Shown piece after piece: positions 1 to 6,851 of a stretch of DNA of 9,737 bases. A model generated the notes under the pieces. That model made no database searches. It was not told the origin of the DNA and was given only the letters and a program-made list of their open reading frames with translations. The DNA is from G963674685 sp964591275 (GTDB lineage Bacteria; Lernaellota; Lernaellaia; JACKCT01): the NCBI GenBank assembly GCA_964591275.1, contig CAZQAE010000126.1, positions 1 through 9,737 on the forward strand. The letters run 5' to 3'. Every line of letters begins with the position of its first letter. Within the stretch, counting starts at the first letter, position 1. The translations under genes were made by a program, and so were the position numbers.

Positions 1-827
1 GGATCAAACAGCACCAGATCCGAAGTCGGATTGCCCACCCACAGATGGCGGATTTTATCCAGTTCGCCCCTGTCGAATACACTGATGTACATGGTCGGCA
101 TGTTGTGGGTCAAAAGAAATCTGTCCGTGCCGGGAACGCGCGACATGGACATGACCTGAAAACCGATCTCCTGCCGCGTCCCCGGATCGCCGTAGTCGTA
201 CAACGCCGCAACACCCTTTTGAGCGCTCACCACAGGCGCAAGATCGGGATAGACCAACCGATGAAATACGAAACTGTGTGGGTGGGTCATACTGCAAAAA
301 ATGCAAAGCGCCATCGACGCTCTCGAAATGCCCCGAAACGCCTGCTTCCCCTTTAAGGATTGCACGATGTACGCCGACAATCCTCCCAGAAACAGCGTCC
401 CCCCGAAAACAAGCCATGACAGAGACTTTAGTTGCCAAGCCAGGTAACAGAAAGTCGCGGCGCACGCGAGAGCCAGGGCCGTTTCCGACCATCGCTTTTT
501 CTTATAAACGACAAGCGCCGCCATCGACAAAGTCATCGCCAATGCGAAGAAAAGCGGATTAACCATCCACGAGACCAGGCCGAGAATGAAGTTTATCAGT
601 CCCCAAATAAGAAGGTGGGGAAAAGAAAGAATTTTCGCAACCAGTGGGAATCGCCTCTGGACCAGGATGCCGGCTAAAACAGCGGGGACGGCCAAAACAA
701 CGGGCCATGTGAATGTCCAGCTATCCAGATAAACCGGCAGAGAGACAAGGGGCGCCAGCGGAACCAGGTAAATCGCCATTTTGACGATTGTCTCAATCGA
801 TATCCAGGGCGCGCGGGAGGGCTTCAT
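1..827 (-). CDS. Partial multi-spanning membrane protein with possible beta-propeller tail (C-terminus beyond left edge)
   Basis: The minus-strand frame is open from an ATG at 827 to the window edge, giving 275 visible residues. Hydrophobic stretches at about residues 13-33, 41-57, 66-87, 91-108, 115-131, 136-156 and 170-188 suggest six or seven membrane segments. From about residue 200 the protein becomes soluble. The segment VPGTDRFLLTHN (231-242), then YISVFDRGEL and LWVGNPTSDLVLFD, has the rhythm of a YVTN/NHL-like beta-propeller blade. I chose ATG 827 because GGAAGAG lies 7 nt upstream. An in-frame ATG at 863 would add 12 mostly basic and polar residues, and an in-frame TGA closes the frame above that. 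The gene diverges from the glycosyltransferase pair to its right, so a shared role in envelope or glycan work is possible. I do not recognise a named family. That it is a real gene is fairly sure; the propeller call is inference. Confidence 0.72.
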   Translation of the reverse strand, partial: MKPSRAPWISIETIVKMAIYLVPLAPLVSLPVYLDSWTFTWPVVLAVPAVLAGILVQRRFPLVAKILSFPHLLIWGLINFILGLVSWMVNPLFFALAMTLSMAALVVYKKKRWSETALALACAATFCYLAWQLKSLSWLVFGGTLFLGGLSAYIVQSLKGKQAFRGISRASMALCIFCSMTHPHSFVFHRLVYPDLAPVVSAQKGVAALYDYGDPGTRQEIGFQVMSMSRVPGTDRFLLTHNMPTMYISVFDRGELDKIRHLWVGNPTSDLVLFD

Positions 828-1029
828 GAAAATACTCTTCCACCTGTTTTTAACCTTTGACATACACCTTTCGCTTGTAGGGGATCATGCCGCCGGGCGT
901 CAAGCGGCGGTGATTATTGCTTTTCGCGCTGCACTCGAAATGTCTTTCGAGTGTTGTGAAACACGCAATCATTCCATACAATGGGATCAGCTTGCTTTCC
1001 CTTCACGCCCATAATACCGGACGCCGCAT
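828..1029. promoter_or_regulatory. Divergent intergenic region with clustered inverted repeats
   Basis: This spacer separates two divergently transcribed membrane-protein genes and must hold promoters for both. Four inverted repeats are visible: a 6-bp CCGCCG/CGGCGG stem at 890-910; a perfect 9-bp stem at 932-953; GTGTT/AACAC at 951-964, which overlaps the previous one by three bases; and ATTCCAT/ATGGGAT at 971-987 with one G-T pair. None is followed by a T-run, so they do not look like intrinsic terminators. A CATAAT at 1010-1015 could be a -10 box for the plus-strand gene, but I see no well-spaced -35. Operator or leader-RNA roles are inference. Confidence 0.4.
932..953. repeat. Perfect 9-bp inverted repeat, 4-nt spacer
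   Basis: CACTCGAAA (932-940) and TTTCGAGTG (945-953) are exact reverse complements around TGTC. The symmetry fits either a dimeric regulator's operator or an RNA hairpin. It lies about 80 nt upstream of the start at 1030 and about 105 nt upstream of the divergent start at 827. No T-run follows on either strand. Confidence 0.6.
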
Positions 1030-2580
1030 TTGAGCCGCAAACTCGCCATAGTCATTTTATTGCTGCTGCTCATCTTGCCGATTCTATTTTCCTTCTATGC
1101 TGCAAGCGCCAAACGCTTCAACATGGATGAGTTTGAACACGCGCATGCCGTGCACCTGATCGCTGACGGCCAGCTTGCCTACAGGGACTTTTTCGAGCAT
1201 CACCCTCCCCTTTTGTATCATGCCGCCGAACTTCTCTATTCCATTCACGGCGCAAAGCCCGGCACGATGTTTGTCTTTCGATACGCGATGCTCTTTTGCA
1301 TGGCGGCGTGCATGGCGGGCATTTTTCTGAGTCGTAACAAATCAAACGGCGACATCATCCCCGGCCTGGTGTCCGTCTTGGCATGGGCATATCTTTTGCT
1401 CGTCGTGGAAAAGGGCATCGAGTTTCGCCCTGATCCGCCCGCTCTGGCCTGCATGGCCCTGGCTATGGGATTGTATCTGCGTCTCGGGGGCGCGCGCAGT
1501 CTGCGGGCTGTCATCGCCGGGGCGCTGTTTTGGGGAATCGCCGGAGCCTTCACGCAAAAAATGATCTTCCCCTTTCTCGGCGCGAGTCTTTTTCATTTTT
1601 TCTCATGCGCCTTTGACGCTTCGTCAGACAAAAAGACACGCATGATTCACCTAATCCTTTGGCCCCTTTTGGCGGCCCTGCCTTTTTTCTTATGCATGGC
1701 CTACTACGCCGCGCAGCCCGGCGCGCCAATACCTGAGCCATTCTATGGGCCGGACTGGATCCGCATACTTCCCGGAGCGCTTCCCGTGATGTTGGACCGC
1801 GTGATTTTCTGGAATCTGAATTGGGCCAACAGGATCAGAGTATTTCCAATAATTTTCGATATCGTTCAAAAAAACTGGGCTTTCTGGTTTATGGCGGTCG
1901 CGGGATTTTTTCTTTGCCTGTCGGGACTAAAAAGCTGGGGACGATTTTTTGTCCAGACAAAAACCAAAGAATCGGATTCCGAAGATCGCCTTTGGCCTGA
2001 TAGCGCACGCCTGTCGGCGCTGACGGCGCTCGGCGCCGCGGTCGGCGCAGTGTTGAATCCCGTTCCGTATTTTCAATACTTTCTTTGCCTGGCGCTGCCG
2101 GGCGCAATTCTCGTGGGACACGTCTTCGCTTTCGCGTTGCATAGGGCTAAAGCCGAACCGAAGGACAAATCACGGCGCTCCCGCCTTACCGTTCCGATCA
2201 CGCTGGTTTTTCTGCTCGTCGCTCCGCCGCTGATACACTTTCCAAAAGTGGTGGAGAAGCGATGCGACAATCAGGTAGAGGCGATTACTTTCTTCACCAC
2301 GCAGGTCGATCCAAGCTGGAAGATCATGGATGGTTGGACGGGTTTCGGCGTTTTTAACCCTTCGGCGTGGTATTATTATTTTTTGCACCTGGAGATTAGG
2401 AAGATGCTGCCTGAATCGGTGCAGATTGAAGGCGCAACAAAGGCATTGTCCGAGGCTCGGATTGTGTTGCGTGATCCTGATTTGCGAAAGCTTCCAAACG
2501 AAATTCAGAAAATCATCGACGCGGATTTTTCCCCTCACAACGGCTTGATTTATTTTAGAAAAATTTCTTTGCCCGACTAA
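1030..2580 (+). CDS. GT-C type integral membrane glycosyltransferase (GT39/PMT_2-like)
   Basis: This 516-residue polytopic protein probably transfers a sugar from a polyprenyl-phosphate donor on the periplasmic face of the inner membrane. The first membrane helix (about 4-24) is followed by a loop with the acidic DEFEH motif (33-37), then GQLAYRDFFEHHPPLL (47-62). That arrangement, an acidic D/E in the first outer loop with a later H-PP, is typical of PMT/ArnT-like proteins, where the acid serves in catalysis. About nine or ten further hydrophobic segments follow to about residue 405, then a soluble C-terminal part of roughly 110 residues. The start is a TTG immediately before the first helix, with only a weak GGA about 10 nt upstream. 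The next ATG (residue 32) would remove the first helix. A second GT-C-like gene follows on the same strand. The acceptor and sugar cannot be told from sequence. Confidence 0.8.
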   Translation: MSRKLAIVILLLLLILPILFSFYAASAKRFNMDEFEHAHAVHLIADGQLAYRDFFEHHPPLLYHAAELLYSIHGAKPGTMFVFRYAMLFCMAACMAGIFLSRNKSNGDIIPGLVSVLAWAYLLLVVEKGIEFRPDPPALACMALAMGLYLRLGGARSLRAVIAGALFWGIAGAFTQKMIFPFLGASLFHFFSCAFDASSDKKTRMIHLILWPLLAALPFFLCMAYYAAQPGAPIPEPFYGPDWIRILPGALPVMLDRVIFWNLNWANRIRVFPIIFDIVQKNWAFWFMAVAGFFLCLSGLKSWGRFFVQTKTKESDSEDRLWPDSARLSALTALGAAVGAVLNPVPYFQYFLCLALPGAILVGHVFAFALHRAKAEPKDKSRRSRLTVPITLVFLLVAPPLIHFPKVVEKRCDNQVEAITFFTTQVDPSWKIMDGWTGFGVFNPSAWYYYFLHLEIRKMLPESVQIEGATKALSEARIVLRDPDLRKLPNEIQKIIDADFSPHNGLIYFRKISLPD

Positions 2581-2634
2581 ACGCCGTTGCAAGTCCTTGA
2601 AATCTCGCCGAGAAGACCGCAAAGTTATCTACGT

Positions 2635-4392
2635 ATGAATGACTCCATGCCAAAGGACGGGAATTCTCCCGCGTTGCTAGTTCGAACCGCGCTTGTTATC
2701 GCCGGACTCGGCGCTACGGCGAGGATCGTTTTTGCCGCCACGCTGCCTCTTTTCGAAAACGACGCCACCATTGTTTTTGAGGCGGCGCGCGAAACCCTGG
2801 CCGGACATGGCCTTTCCATGGTGCAGACTCTTCCCGCTCTGATTCTCGCCGGCCTTTTTCGAGTCACCGGCGAATCGCTGTTCGTTTCGACGCTGCCGAA
2901 TCTGCTGGCGGGAATCGGATCAATTATTCTGTGCTATTTCATCGCATCAAGCATCGCCGGCAAAGGCGCCGGCGCGGCGGCGGCCATGCTGTGCGCCGTA
3001 TGCCCCCTCACCCTCGTCTATTCATCCATAACAAAACCCTACGCCCTGCTTTCTTTTTTCATTCTCGCGGGAGTGTGGTTGTGGTTTTTAGCCTTAACCA
3101 AAACCGGGAAAAGCTCCGCGACATTATCCGTTTTGGCTGGACTACTTTTCGCCTCGGCATTTGCCTGCCACACATTCGCGGCCTTCGCGGCCTTTCCATT
3201 GATCGGCTTCTTTTTCGCCGGGGTCATCTCACGGAAGCATCGACGCCTTTTGCTCCCAAGTCTGATATGCGGTCTTGTTTTCGGCGCTGCGCTCGCCGTT
3301 GTCATCGTCTGGCGTTACCCCGTTTTCGGACTCTCGGTTTTTAACGATTACGTCACGGACTGGCGTTTCGAAATCGCCACGCTGGTCTGGTCGGCGCGCT
3401 GGGAGGGTTTGACCAATCTTTTCGCCCTCGGGCCTTTTGGCCTCGCGGCGGGTCTTTGCCTTTTCGCACTTGGCGACAAAGGATCAAAAACGGCGCGGCC
3501 CTTGCTTATTTACCTCATTGCACTCATCGCCTTAAACGCCCTCGTTTACCTTATCAACCCCGTAAACCACTTCCCCCGCGTGCTGATGCCGGCGCTCGCG
3601 CCGCTGTCGATCCTGGCCGGAATCGGACTTTGCCGTAAAGATCAAAATAAAATTGCTCTCATAGTTGCCGCCTTGATCGCGCTCATCGCTCCGGCGTGGC
3701 TGCTGGCGGAAATCTCAGCGAAGCGCCCCTTGTGGATCGGGATGCTCCACGATGTATCGGCGGCAAAGTTCGCCCTCATTTCCACGCTGATTATCATCAT
3801 TATCTATCTCGTCGCCCGATTCGCGCCGAAAAAACAGGCCTCCCCCATAACCCAATCAGTGCTGTTGGCCTTGATCGGACTCTCATCGCTCCTATTCGCC
3901 ATATGTCACACGCACTTCGCCATTGGACGACAGGTTGAATATTTTCAGGGCCGACTCAAGGCTCTGGCCGCGTGCGACAGTGGTTCAGGCACCTTGGGCG
4001 GCGGCGATATTTCTCACCTGTTTTTGCCGGGCCCAACAAATTACTCATGGCTGACCGATTTGCCCAACGAGCTTATGGGCGAAATTTTCACGGTTGGTCT
4101 TTTGCCAACCTTAAAAAAAGCGGGCGTGGGATGCGTGGTAGTGGCATGGCTCGATCCCGAAGGCGAGCAGGCCATGATTTTGGGCTACGCCAAAGCACGG
4201 AGGCTGCCCCATGCCGAAGGCGTCAACGTATTCCAGGAGCTTGAAGACACTCCGGAGATCATCGACGTTTACGCCACAGACAAGTTCAGCAGTTACGTGA
4301 TGCCCTGGTTTGAAAAAACGCCGCATCAATTCACTGCTCGCTTCAATCGCTACAGTCCGCTTATTAAAACAGGGATTTGGATCGTCCCATAA
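2635..4392 (+). CDS. Second polytopic membrane protein, GT39/ArnT-like glycosyltransferase candidate
   Basis: From ATG 2635 the protein has 585 residues. A first helix (about 14-38) leads into LFENDATIVFEAARETLAGHG (39-59, with END at 41-43), which matches the position of the acidic loop of PMT-type GT-C enzymes. SSITKPYAL further on resembles the second conserved loop of that fold. About ten to twelve hydrophobic segments run to about residue 425, and the last ~150 residues are soluble and probably periplasmic. The gene lies 54 nt after the preceding glycosyltransferase and is probably cotranscribed with it. The frame also has a TTG at 2587, which would shorten the gap to 6 nt and add 16 non-hydrophobic residues. 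Neither start has a clear Shine-Dalgarno, so the start is uncertain. Sequence conservation to the family is weaker than in the upstream gene. An O-antigen-ligase-like or other glycan-handling membrane enzyme is an alternative. Confidence 0.7.
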   Translation: MNDSMPKDGNSPALLVRTALVIAGLGATARIVFAATLPLFENDATIVFEAARETLAGHGLSMVQTLPALILAGLFRVTGESLFVSTLPNLLAGIGSIILCYFIASSIAGKGAGAAAAMLCAVCPLTLVYSSITKPYALLSFFILAGVWLWFLALTKTGKSSATLSVLAGLLFASAFACHTFAAFAAFPLIGFFFAGVISRKHRRLLLPSLICGLVFGAALAVVIVWRYPVFGLSVFNDYVTDWRFEIATLVWSARWEGLTNLFALGPFGLAAGLCLFALGDKGSKTARPLLIYLIALIALNALVYLINPVNHFPRVLMPALAPLSILAGIGLCRKDQNKIALIVAALIALIAPAWLLAEISAKRPLWIGMLHDVSAAKFALISTLIIIIIYLVARFAPKKQASPITQSVLLALIGLSSLLFAICHTHFAIGRQVEYFQGRLKALAACDSGSGTLGGGDISHLFLPGPTNYSWLTDLPNELMGEIFTVGLLPTLKKAGVGCVVVAWLDPEGEQAMILGYAKARRLPHAEGVNVFQELEDTPEIIDVYATDKFSSYVMPWFEKTPHQFTARFNRYSPLIKTGIWIVP

Positions 4393-4421
4393 TTTGCTCT
4401 TCCAGATTTTAAAAATGGAAA

Positions 4422-4444
4422 CCGGACGGGGCTGCCCCGTCCGG
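4422..4444. terminator. Strong GC hairpin at convergent gene junction
   Basis: CCGGACGGGG (4422-4431) and CCCCGTCCGG (4435-4444) form a perfect 10-bp stem with a 3-nt CTG loop, 30 nt past the stop of the plus-strand glycosyltransferase. Read on the minus strand the stem is followed by TTTCCATTTTTAAAA, a broken U-tract that fits an intrinsic terminator for the lipoprotein gene ending at 4549. On the plus strand no T-run follows immediately; a T7 run occurs only about 40 nt later, without its own good stem. A bidirectional barrier is plausible. Confidence 0.65.
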
Positions 4445-4548
4445 CCTGATTCAACCTTAAGAAGGTCTGGGAACTCCGGTTTTTTTCAATGGGGTAATCT
4501 AATGTCCAAAGCCCCCAGACCCGATTTTTTCCGCCGCCGAAAAGTTCT

Positions 4549-5610
4549 CTACTCAACGAGATCCGTAATGTCGTGAATCTCAACCGTGCCGTTGTCCATC
4601 TGCTTGGCGCCGTAGGAACCCGGAAACAGCTCGCCTTCCCAGAACACTTGGTAGCCATCATCCCCGGCATCTTTGAACCACATGTTGTGAACGTTTTTGT
4701 CCTCGTTGTCATCCCACCAGGGAAGGTCGATCACGGTATCCCCGAATCCTTCGATGTGTTCGAGAAGGCTATAATCGTCGTTTCCGATGTAATTAATCGC
4801 ATAATAGAAGGTCTTTGGATCGAAGCCTTCCAGAGCCGCCTCCAAAATAACGTGGTGGACTGAGACGGCAAGTTGGTCGCCATCCATAAATGCCGGCAGG
4901 CCATTCAAGTTGACCTCGGCGGTCGGCGTCCCGCCCTCATACGCAACCGTCATTGTTAAATCCTGATCGAAAAGGATATTTTCCACCATTTCGATGTCGC
5001 CGCCGTCCATCATTTTCGCCCGCATAAAGGTGGGAAAGGCAAGGTCTTCATCCCAGACAATCCTGATGTCCGTATACTTTCCTTCTTCCTCGTATTCAAC
5101 GAAACAGCCCTTGGGAAGCAAGTCATAATCCGGAAGAGTGCGAAAATCGCCGTCTAGTTTCTTTCCCAAGGGATCGTAGCCGTCTGACGCGACGAAGTTG
5201 AATTTGTAGTTGGCGACATCAAAATCTTTTGTTGCGAGAATCTGGTCCACAACGTCGCTAACTAAAACGCCGGGGTAAGTTCCTCCGGAATCCTCATCAG
5301 CATCGACGCAATCACCAAAAGGCAATCCATGCAGCGATACTTCCATCTCCCCGTCAGGAGTGATGACATTGATTTTCTGGTCGCCTGACCAGCCGTCATC
5401 ATCATCATCCACGTCGTCGTCAACATCGTCGTCGGCATCGTCGTCGGCATCATCGTCCGCATCGTCGTCCGCGTCGTCGTCCGCGTCATCGTCGACGACA
5501 TCGTCATCATCATCATCATCATCGTCATCGTCGCCGCAGCCCATAACGGCCCCGGAAAACAGCATCATTGCCGCCAGTGATAGAATGAAAAGCAAACTTT
5601 CAATTTTCAT
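4549..5610 (-). CDS. Secreted lipoprotein with poly-Asp linker and two similar domains
   Basis: The 353-residue product starts at ATG 5610, where GAGGA sits about 5 nt upstream and the start directly precedes a hydrophobic signal. An upstream in-frame ATG at 5643 lacks a ribosome site. Residues 1-24 form a signal peptide ending in the lipobox VMGC, with Cys25 as the likely lipidated residue. Residues 27-72 are 37 Asp of 46: eleven Asp, VV, five DDDA, two DDDV, then DDDDD. Residues 91-212 and 233-348 look like two copies of one domain. Both contain a GLP turn after a beta strand (HGLP 94-97, NGLP 236-239), a helical stretch, an aromatic-rich strand, a D-Y element (SDGYD, NDDYS), IVWDED versus VFWEGE, and a closing acidic segment (MMDGGDIEMVENI, QMDNGTVEIHDI). 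I do not assign a family. The DGY-type motif recalls molybdopterin-oxidoreductase-like or other beta-rich periplasmic domains only faintly. Calcium binding by the Asp tract, or a simple spacer role, is speculation. Confidence 0.82.
   Translation of the reverse strand: MKIESLLFILSLAAMMLFSGAVMGCGDDDDDDDDDDDVVDDDADDDADDDADDDADDDADDDVDDDVDDDDDGWSGDQKINVITPDGEMEVSLHGLPFGDCVDADEDSGGTYPGVLVSDVVDQILATKDFDVANYKFNFVASDGYDPLGKKLDGDFRTLPDYDLLPKGCFVEYEEEGKYTDIRIVWDEDLAFPTFMRAKMMDGGDIEMVENILFDQDLTMTVAYEGGTPTAEVNLNGLPAFMDGDQLAVSVHHVILEAALEGFDPKTFYYAINYIGNDDYSLLEHIEGFGDTVIDLPWWDDNEDKNVHNMWFKDAGDDGYQVFWEGELFPGSYGAKQMDNGTVEIHDITDLVE
5395..5532 (-). repeat. In-frame Asp-codon low-complexity tract
   Basis: This stretch encodes the Asp tract of the lipoprotein. 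On the plus strand it reads as runs of GTC/ATC triplets. The part at about 5410-5493 is seven 12-bp units encoding DDDA or DDDV. The synonymous mix of GAC and GAT codons suggests the protein sequence is maintained rather than being only a recent slippage product. Length variation between strains would be expected. Confidence 0.8.
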
Positions 5611-5731
5611 TTTCTTCCTCTTAGTCCTTTTTGTGTAAGTCATAAATTTCTTAATTTTCAGTGCCTCATCAAAGGACGCTTAATGGAAGACAAAGGATGG
5701 GTCAAGGGATGAGAAACACCGGATCAACTTC

Positions 5732-5751
5732 TTGCGTATTTTCGCGATATA
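5732..5751. repeat. Candidate left terminal inverted repeat of the IS630 element
   Basis: TTGC, seven bases, then CGCGATATA. Its reverse complement matches 6801-6820 at 15 of 20 positions, including the whole 9-base inner block and the outer TTGC. It lies 11-30 nt beyond the transposase stop, the expected place for an IS end. Confidence 0.5.
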
Positions 5752-5761
5752 TTGTCGACAA

Positions 5762-6784
5762 TCAACCGTTGAGCTTTTTCCACTCAAAAGCGCTTGAATT
5801 TTTGCTATAAGCCGCATTGAACTCCGCAATAGCCCTGCAAAGCTGCTTTTCCGAATGAAATTCCTCGCCCTTGACGGCGCCCTGCATAAAGATACTGAAC
5901 CAGATTTCAATTTGAGCCAGCCAGATCTCGTAGGAACTCATATAATGAAAGCGGACCTTCTTATGCTGGCCGAGCCATCGGTCCCTGCCGGGTTTGTGCG
6001 TGCGATAGGAATTTAATACGACGTGAATCCGCCCAACCGGATTCTCATGAATGATCCCGTCCATGAAATCCAGAAAGCGCCGTCGCCGCCCACCTCCGGA
6101 TCGCCCCGCCAAAGCCTGTATTTTTGCAATGGCCAGGGTTTCGTAAAGGGATGATACGGGTTTCATGTTTTCGCCGAGCGTGTACTGCATGGCGAAACTT
6201 CGATCAGGAGCCTTGAGGTCGCCGTGGATTTTGGGCTTGCTGCGCCCCTTTTCGCCGACGCCTATGACAATGACGTTTTCCGGAGGCGACAGAAACATAC
6301 CGATGATGTCCGCAGTTTTTTCAATAAATTGCTGGTCCGTCAGAATGCGCCAATTTCGCTGCCGGCTCAGCTTCACATCGCGACGTCGCAAAACTCGCCA
6401 GACTTGATACTCCGACACATCGCCCAGGGCCAGAGCGATCTCATGGCCCGTCCAGCTTTCCTGCCCCGGCGGGGGCGCCTCTTTCATCTTTCGCAGAATT
6501 CTTTCCTCGACATCAGCGCCATAGATTTTCGGCTTCCCAGTCCGCGGCGCATCCTGCAACCCGCCAATTCCCTCCAGCGCAAAGCGCTTTCTCCAGCGAC
6601 TGACCGTTGAAGGGCGAACTCCAAGTTTTGCGGCAATCTCTTTTGTTAGAACGCCTTGCGCGGCCATAAGAATAATAGAGCCACGCAGGACCAGACGTTG
6701 CTCGGCCTTGCCGGAACGCAGCCATCTGTTGAGGATGGCGCTTTCCTCGTGACTCAAAAAAATTGGCGTGGCAATACGGCTCAT
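5762..6784 (-). CDS. IS630-family transposase, full length but with altered catalytic residues
   Basis: The 340-residue protein matches the IS630 layout. An N-terminal helix-turn-helix (about 45-66, LTKEIAAKLGVRPSTVSRWR) and a second winged-helix region come first, then an RNase-H-like DDE domain. Landmarks include PPENVIVIGVGEK (168-179), GRIHVVLNSYRTHK (251-264) and WLAQIEIWF (288-296), ending in FEWKK. Family members normally read V-D-E-K, L-D-N-Y-x-T-H-K and L-N-Q-x-E. Here the first catalytic Asp is Gly177 (GGC, 6254-6256), the second is Asn258 (AAT, 6011-6013), and only Glu293 remains. The 34 residues between 258 and 293 fit the D34E spacing. Pro and Ser residues usual before WLNQ are also changed (MSSYEIWLAQ). 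The frame has no stop or shift. The start has no Shine-Dalgarno, and a promoter just upstream may give a leaderless message. Transposition by this copy is unlikely; a degraded copy or a repurposed DNA-binding protein are both possible. Confidence 0.85.
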   Translation of the reverse strand: MSRIATPIFLSHEESAILNRWLRSGKAEQRLVLRGSIILMAAQGVLTKEIAAKLGVRPSTVSRWRKRFALEGIGGLQDAPRTGKPKIYGADVEERILRKMKEAPPPGQESWTGHEIALALGDVSEYQVWRVLRRRDVKLSRQRNWRILTDQQFIEKTADIIGMFLSPPENVIVIGVGEKGRSKPKIHGDLKAPDRSFAMQYTLGENMKPVSSLYETLAIAKIQALAGRSGGGRRRRFLDFMDGIIHENPVGRIHVVLNSYRTHKPGRDRWLGQHKKVRFHYMSSYEIWLAQIEIWFSIFMQGAVKGEEFHSEKQLCRAIAEFNAAYSKNSSAFEWKKLNG

Positions 6785-6792
6785 AGACAGCG

Positions 6793-6820
6793 AATATACT
6801 TATATCGCGTATTTTTGCAA
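6793..6820 (-). promoter_or_regulatory. Possible sigma-70-like promoter of the transposase
   Basis: On the minus strand TTGCAA (6815-6820) could be the -35 and TATATT (6793-6798) the -10, separated by 16 nt. Transcription would begin close to 6786, almost at the ATG at 6784. This fits a leaderless message and the missing ribosome site. The call rests on consensus matching alone. Confidence 0.35.
6801..6820. repeat. Candidate right terminal inverted repeat of the IS630 element
   Basis: TATATCGCG, seven bases, then GCAA. It is the partner of the repeat at 5732-5751 and lies 17-36 nt upstream of the transposase start. It overlaps the predicted transposase promoter, a common arrangement in insertion sequences where the transposase can bind and repress its own promoter. 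Confidence 0.5.
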
Positions 6821-6851
6821 CTAATAACGCAAGAGAGATGCGCCGGTGGAA

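Larger units (their letters stand above)
5732..6820. mobile_element. Candidate IS630-type insertion sequence (about 1.09 kb)
   Basis: One transposase gene is bracketed by imperfect inverted repeats at 5732-5751 and 6801-6820, a size usual for IS630 elements. IS630 members insert at TA and duplicate it. No clean TA pair sits immediately outside these repeats, so the exact ends are unresolved. A longer reading is possible because TCTTGCGT (5730-5737) recurs inverted at 6827-6834. The right end lies about 30 nt beyond the stop of the solute-binding protein gene, so no neighbouring gene appears to be interrupted. Confidence 0.55.

Noticed and set aside
55..492. Minus-strand 145-codon frame, and the plus-strand frames at 45-356 and 278-562
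   Set aside because: Their compositions are Arg/Pro/Ser-rich and non-protein-like, and they overlap the open membrane-protein frame that runs from 827 to the edge.
2587..2634. TTG at 2587 as the start of the second glycosyltransferase
   Set aside because: It adds 16 polar residues before the first helix, with no ribosome site. ATG 2635 is preferred, though the choice is not firm.
4098..4120. GGTTGG/CCAACC stem followed by TTAAAAAAA inside the second glycosyltransferase
   Set aside because: The stem is short and within coding sequence, and no T-run follows on the plus strand. It is likely chance.
5360..5638. Plus-strand frame with a long Ser-rich run, resembling a serine-repeat protein
   Set aside because: It is the antisense reading of the Asp codons of the lipoprotein. 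The minus-strand gene has a signal peptide, lipobox and ribosome site.
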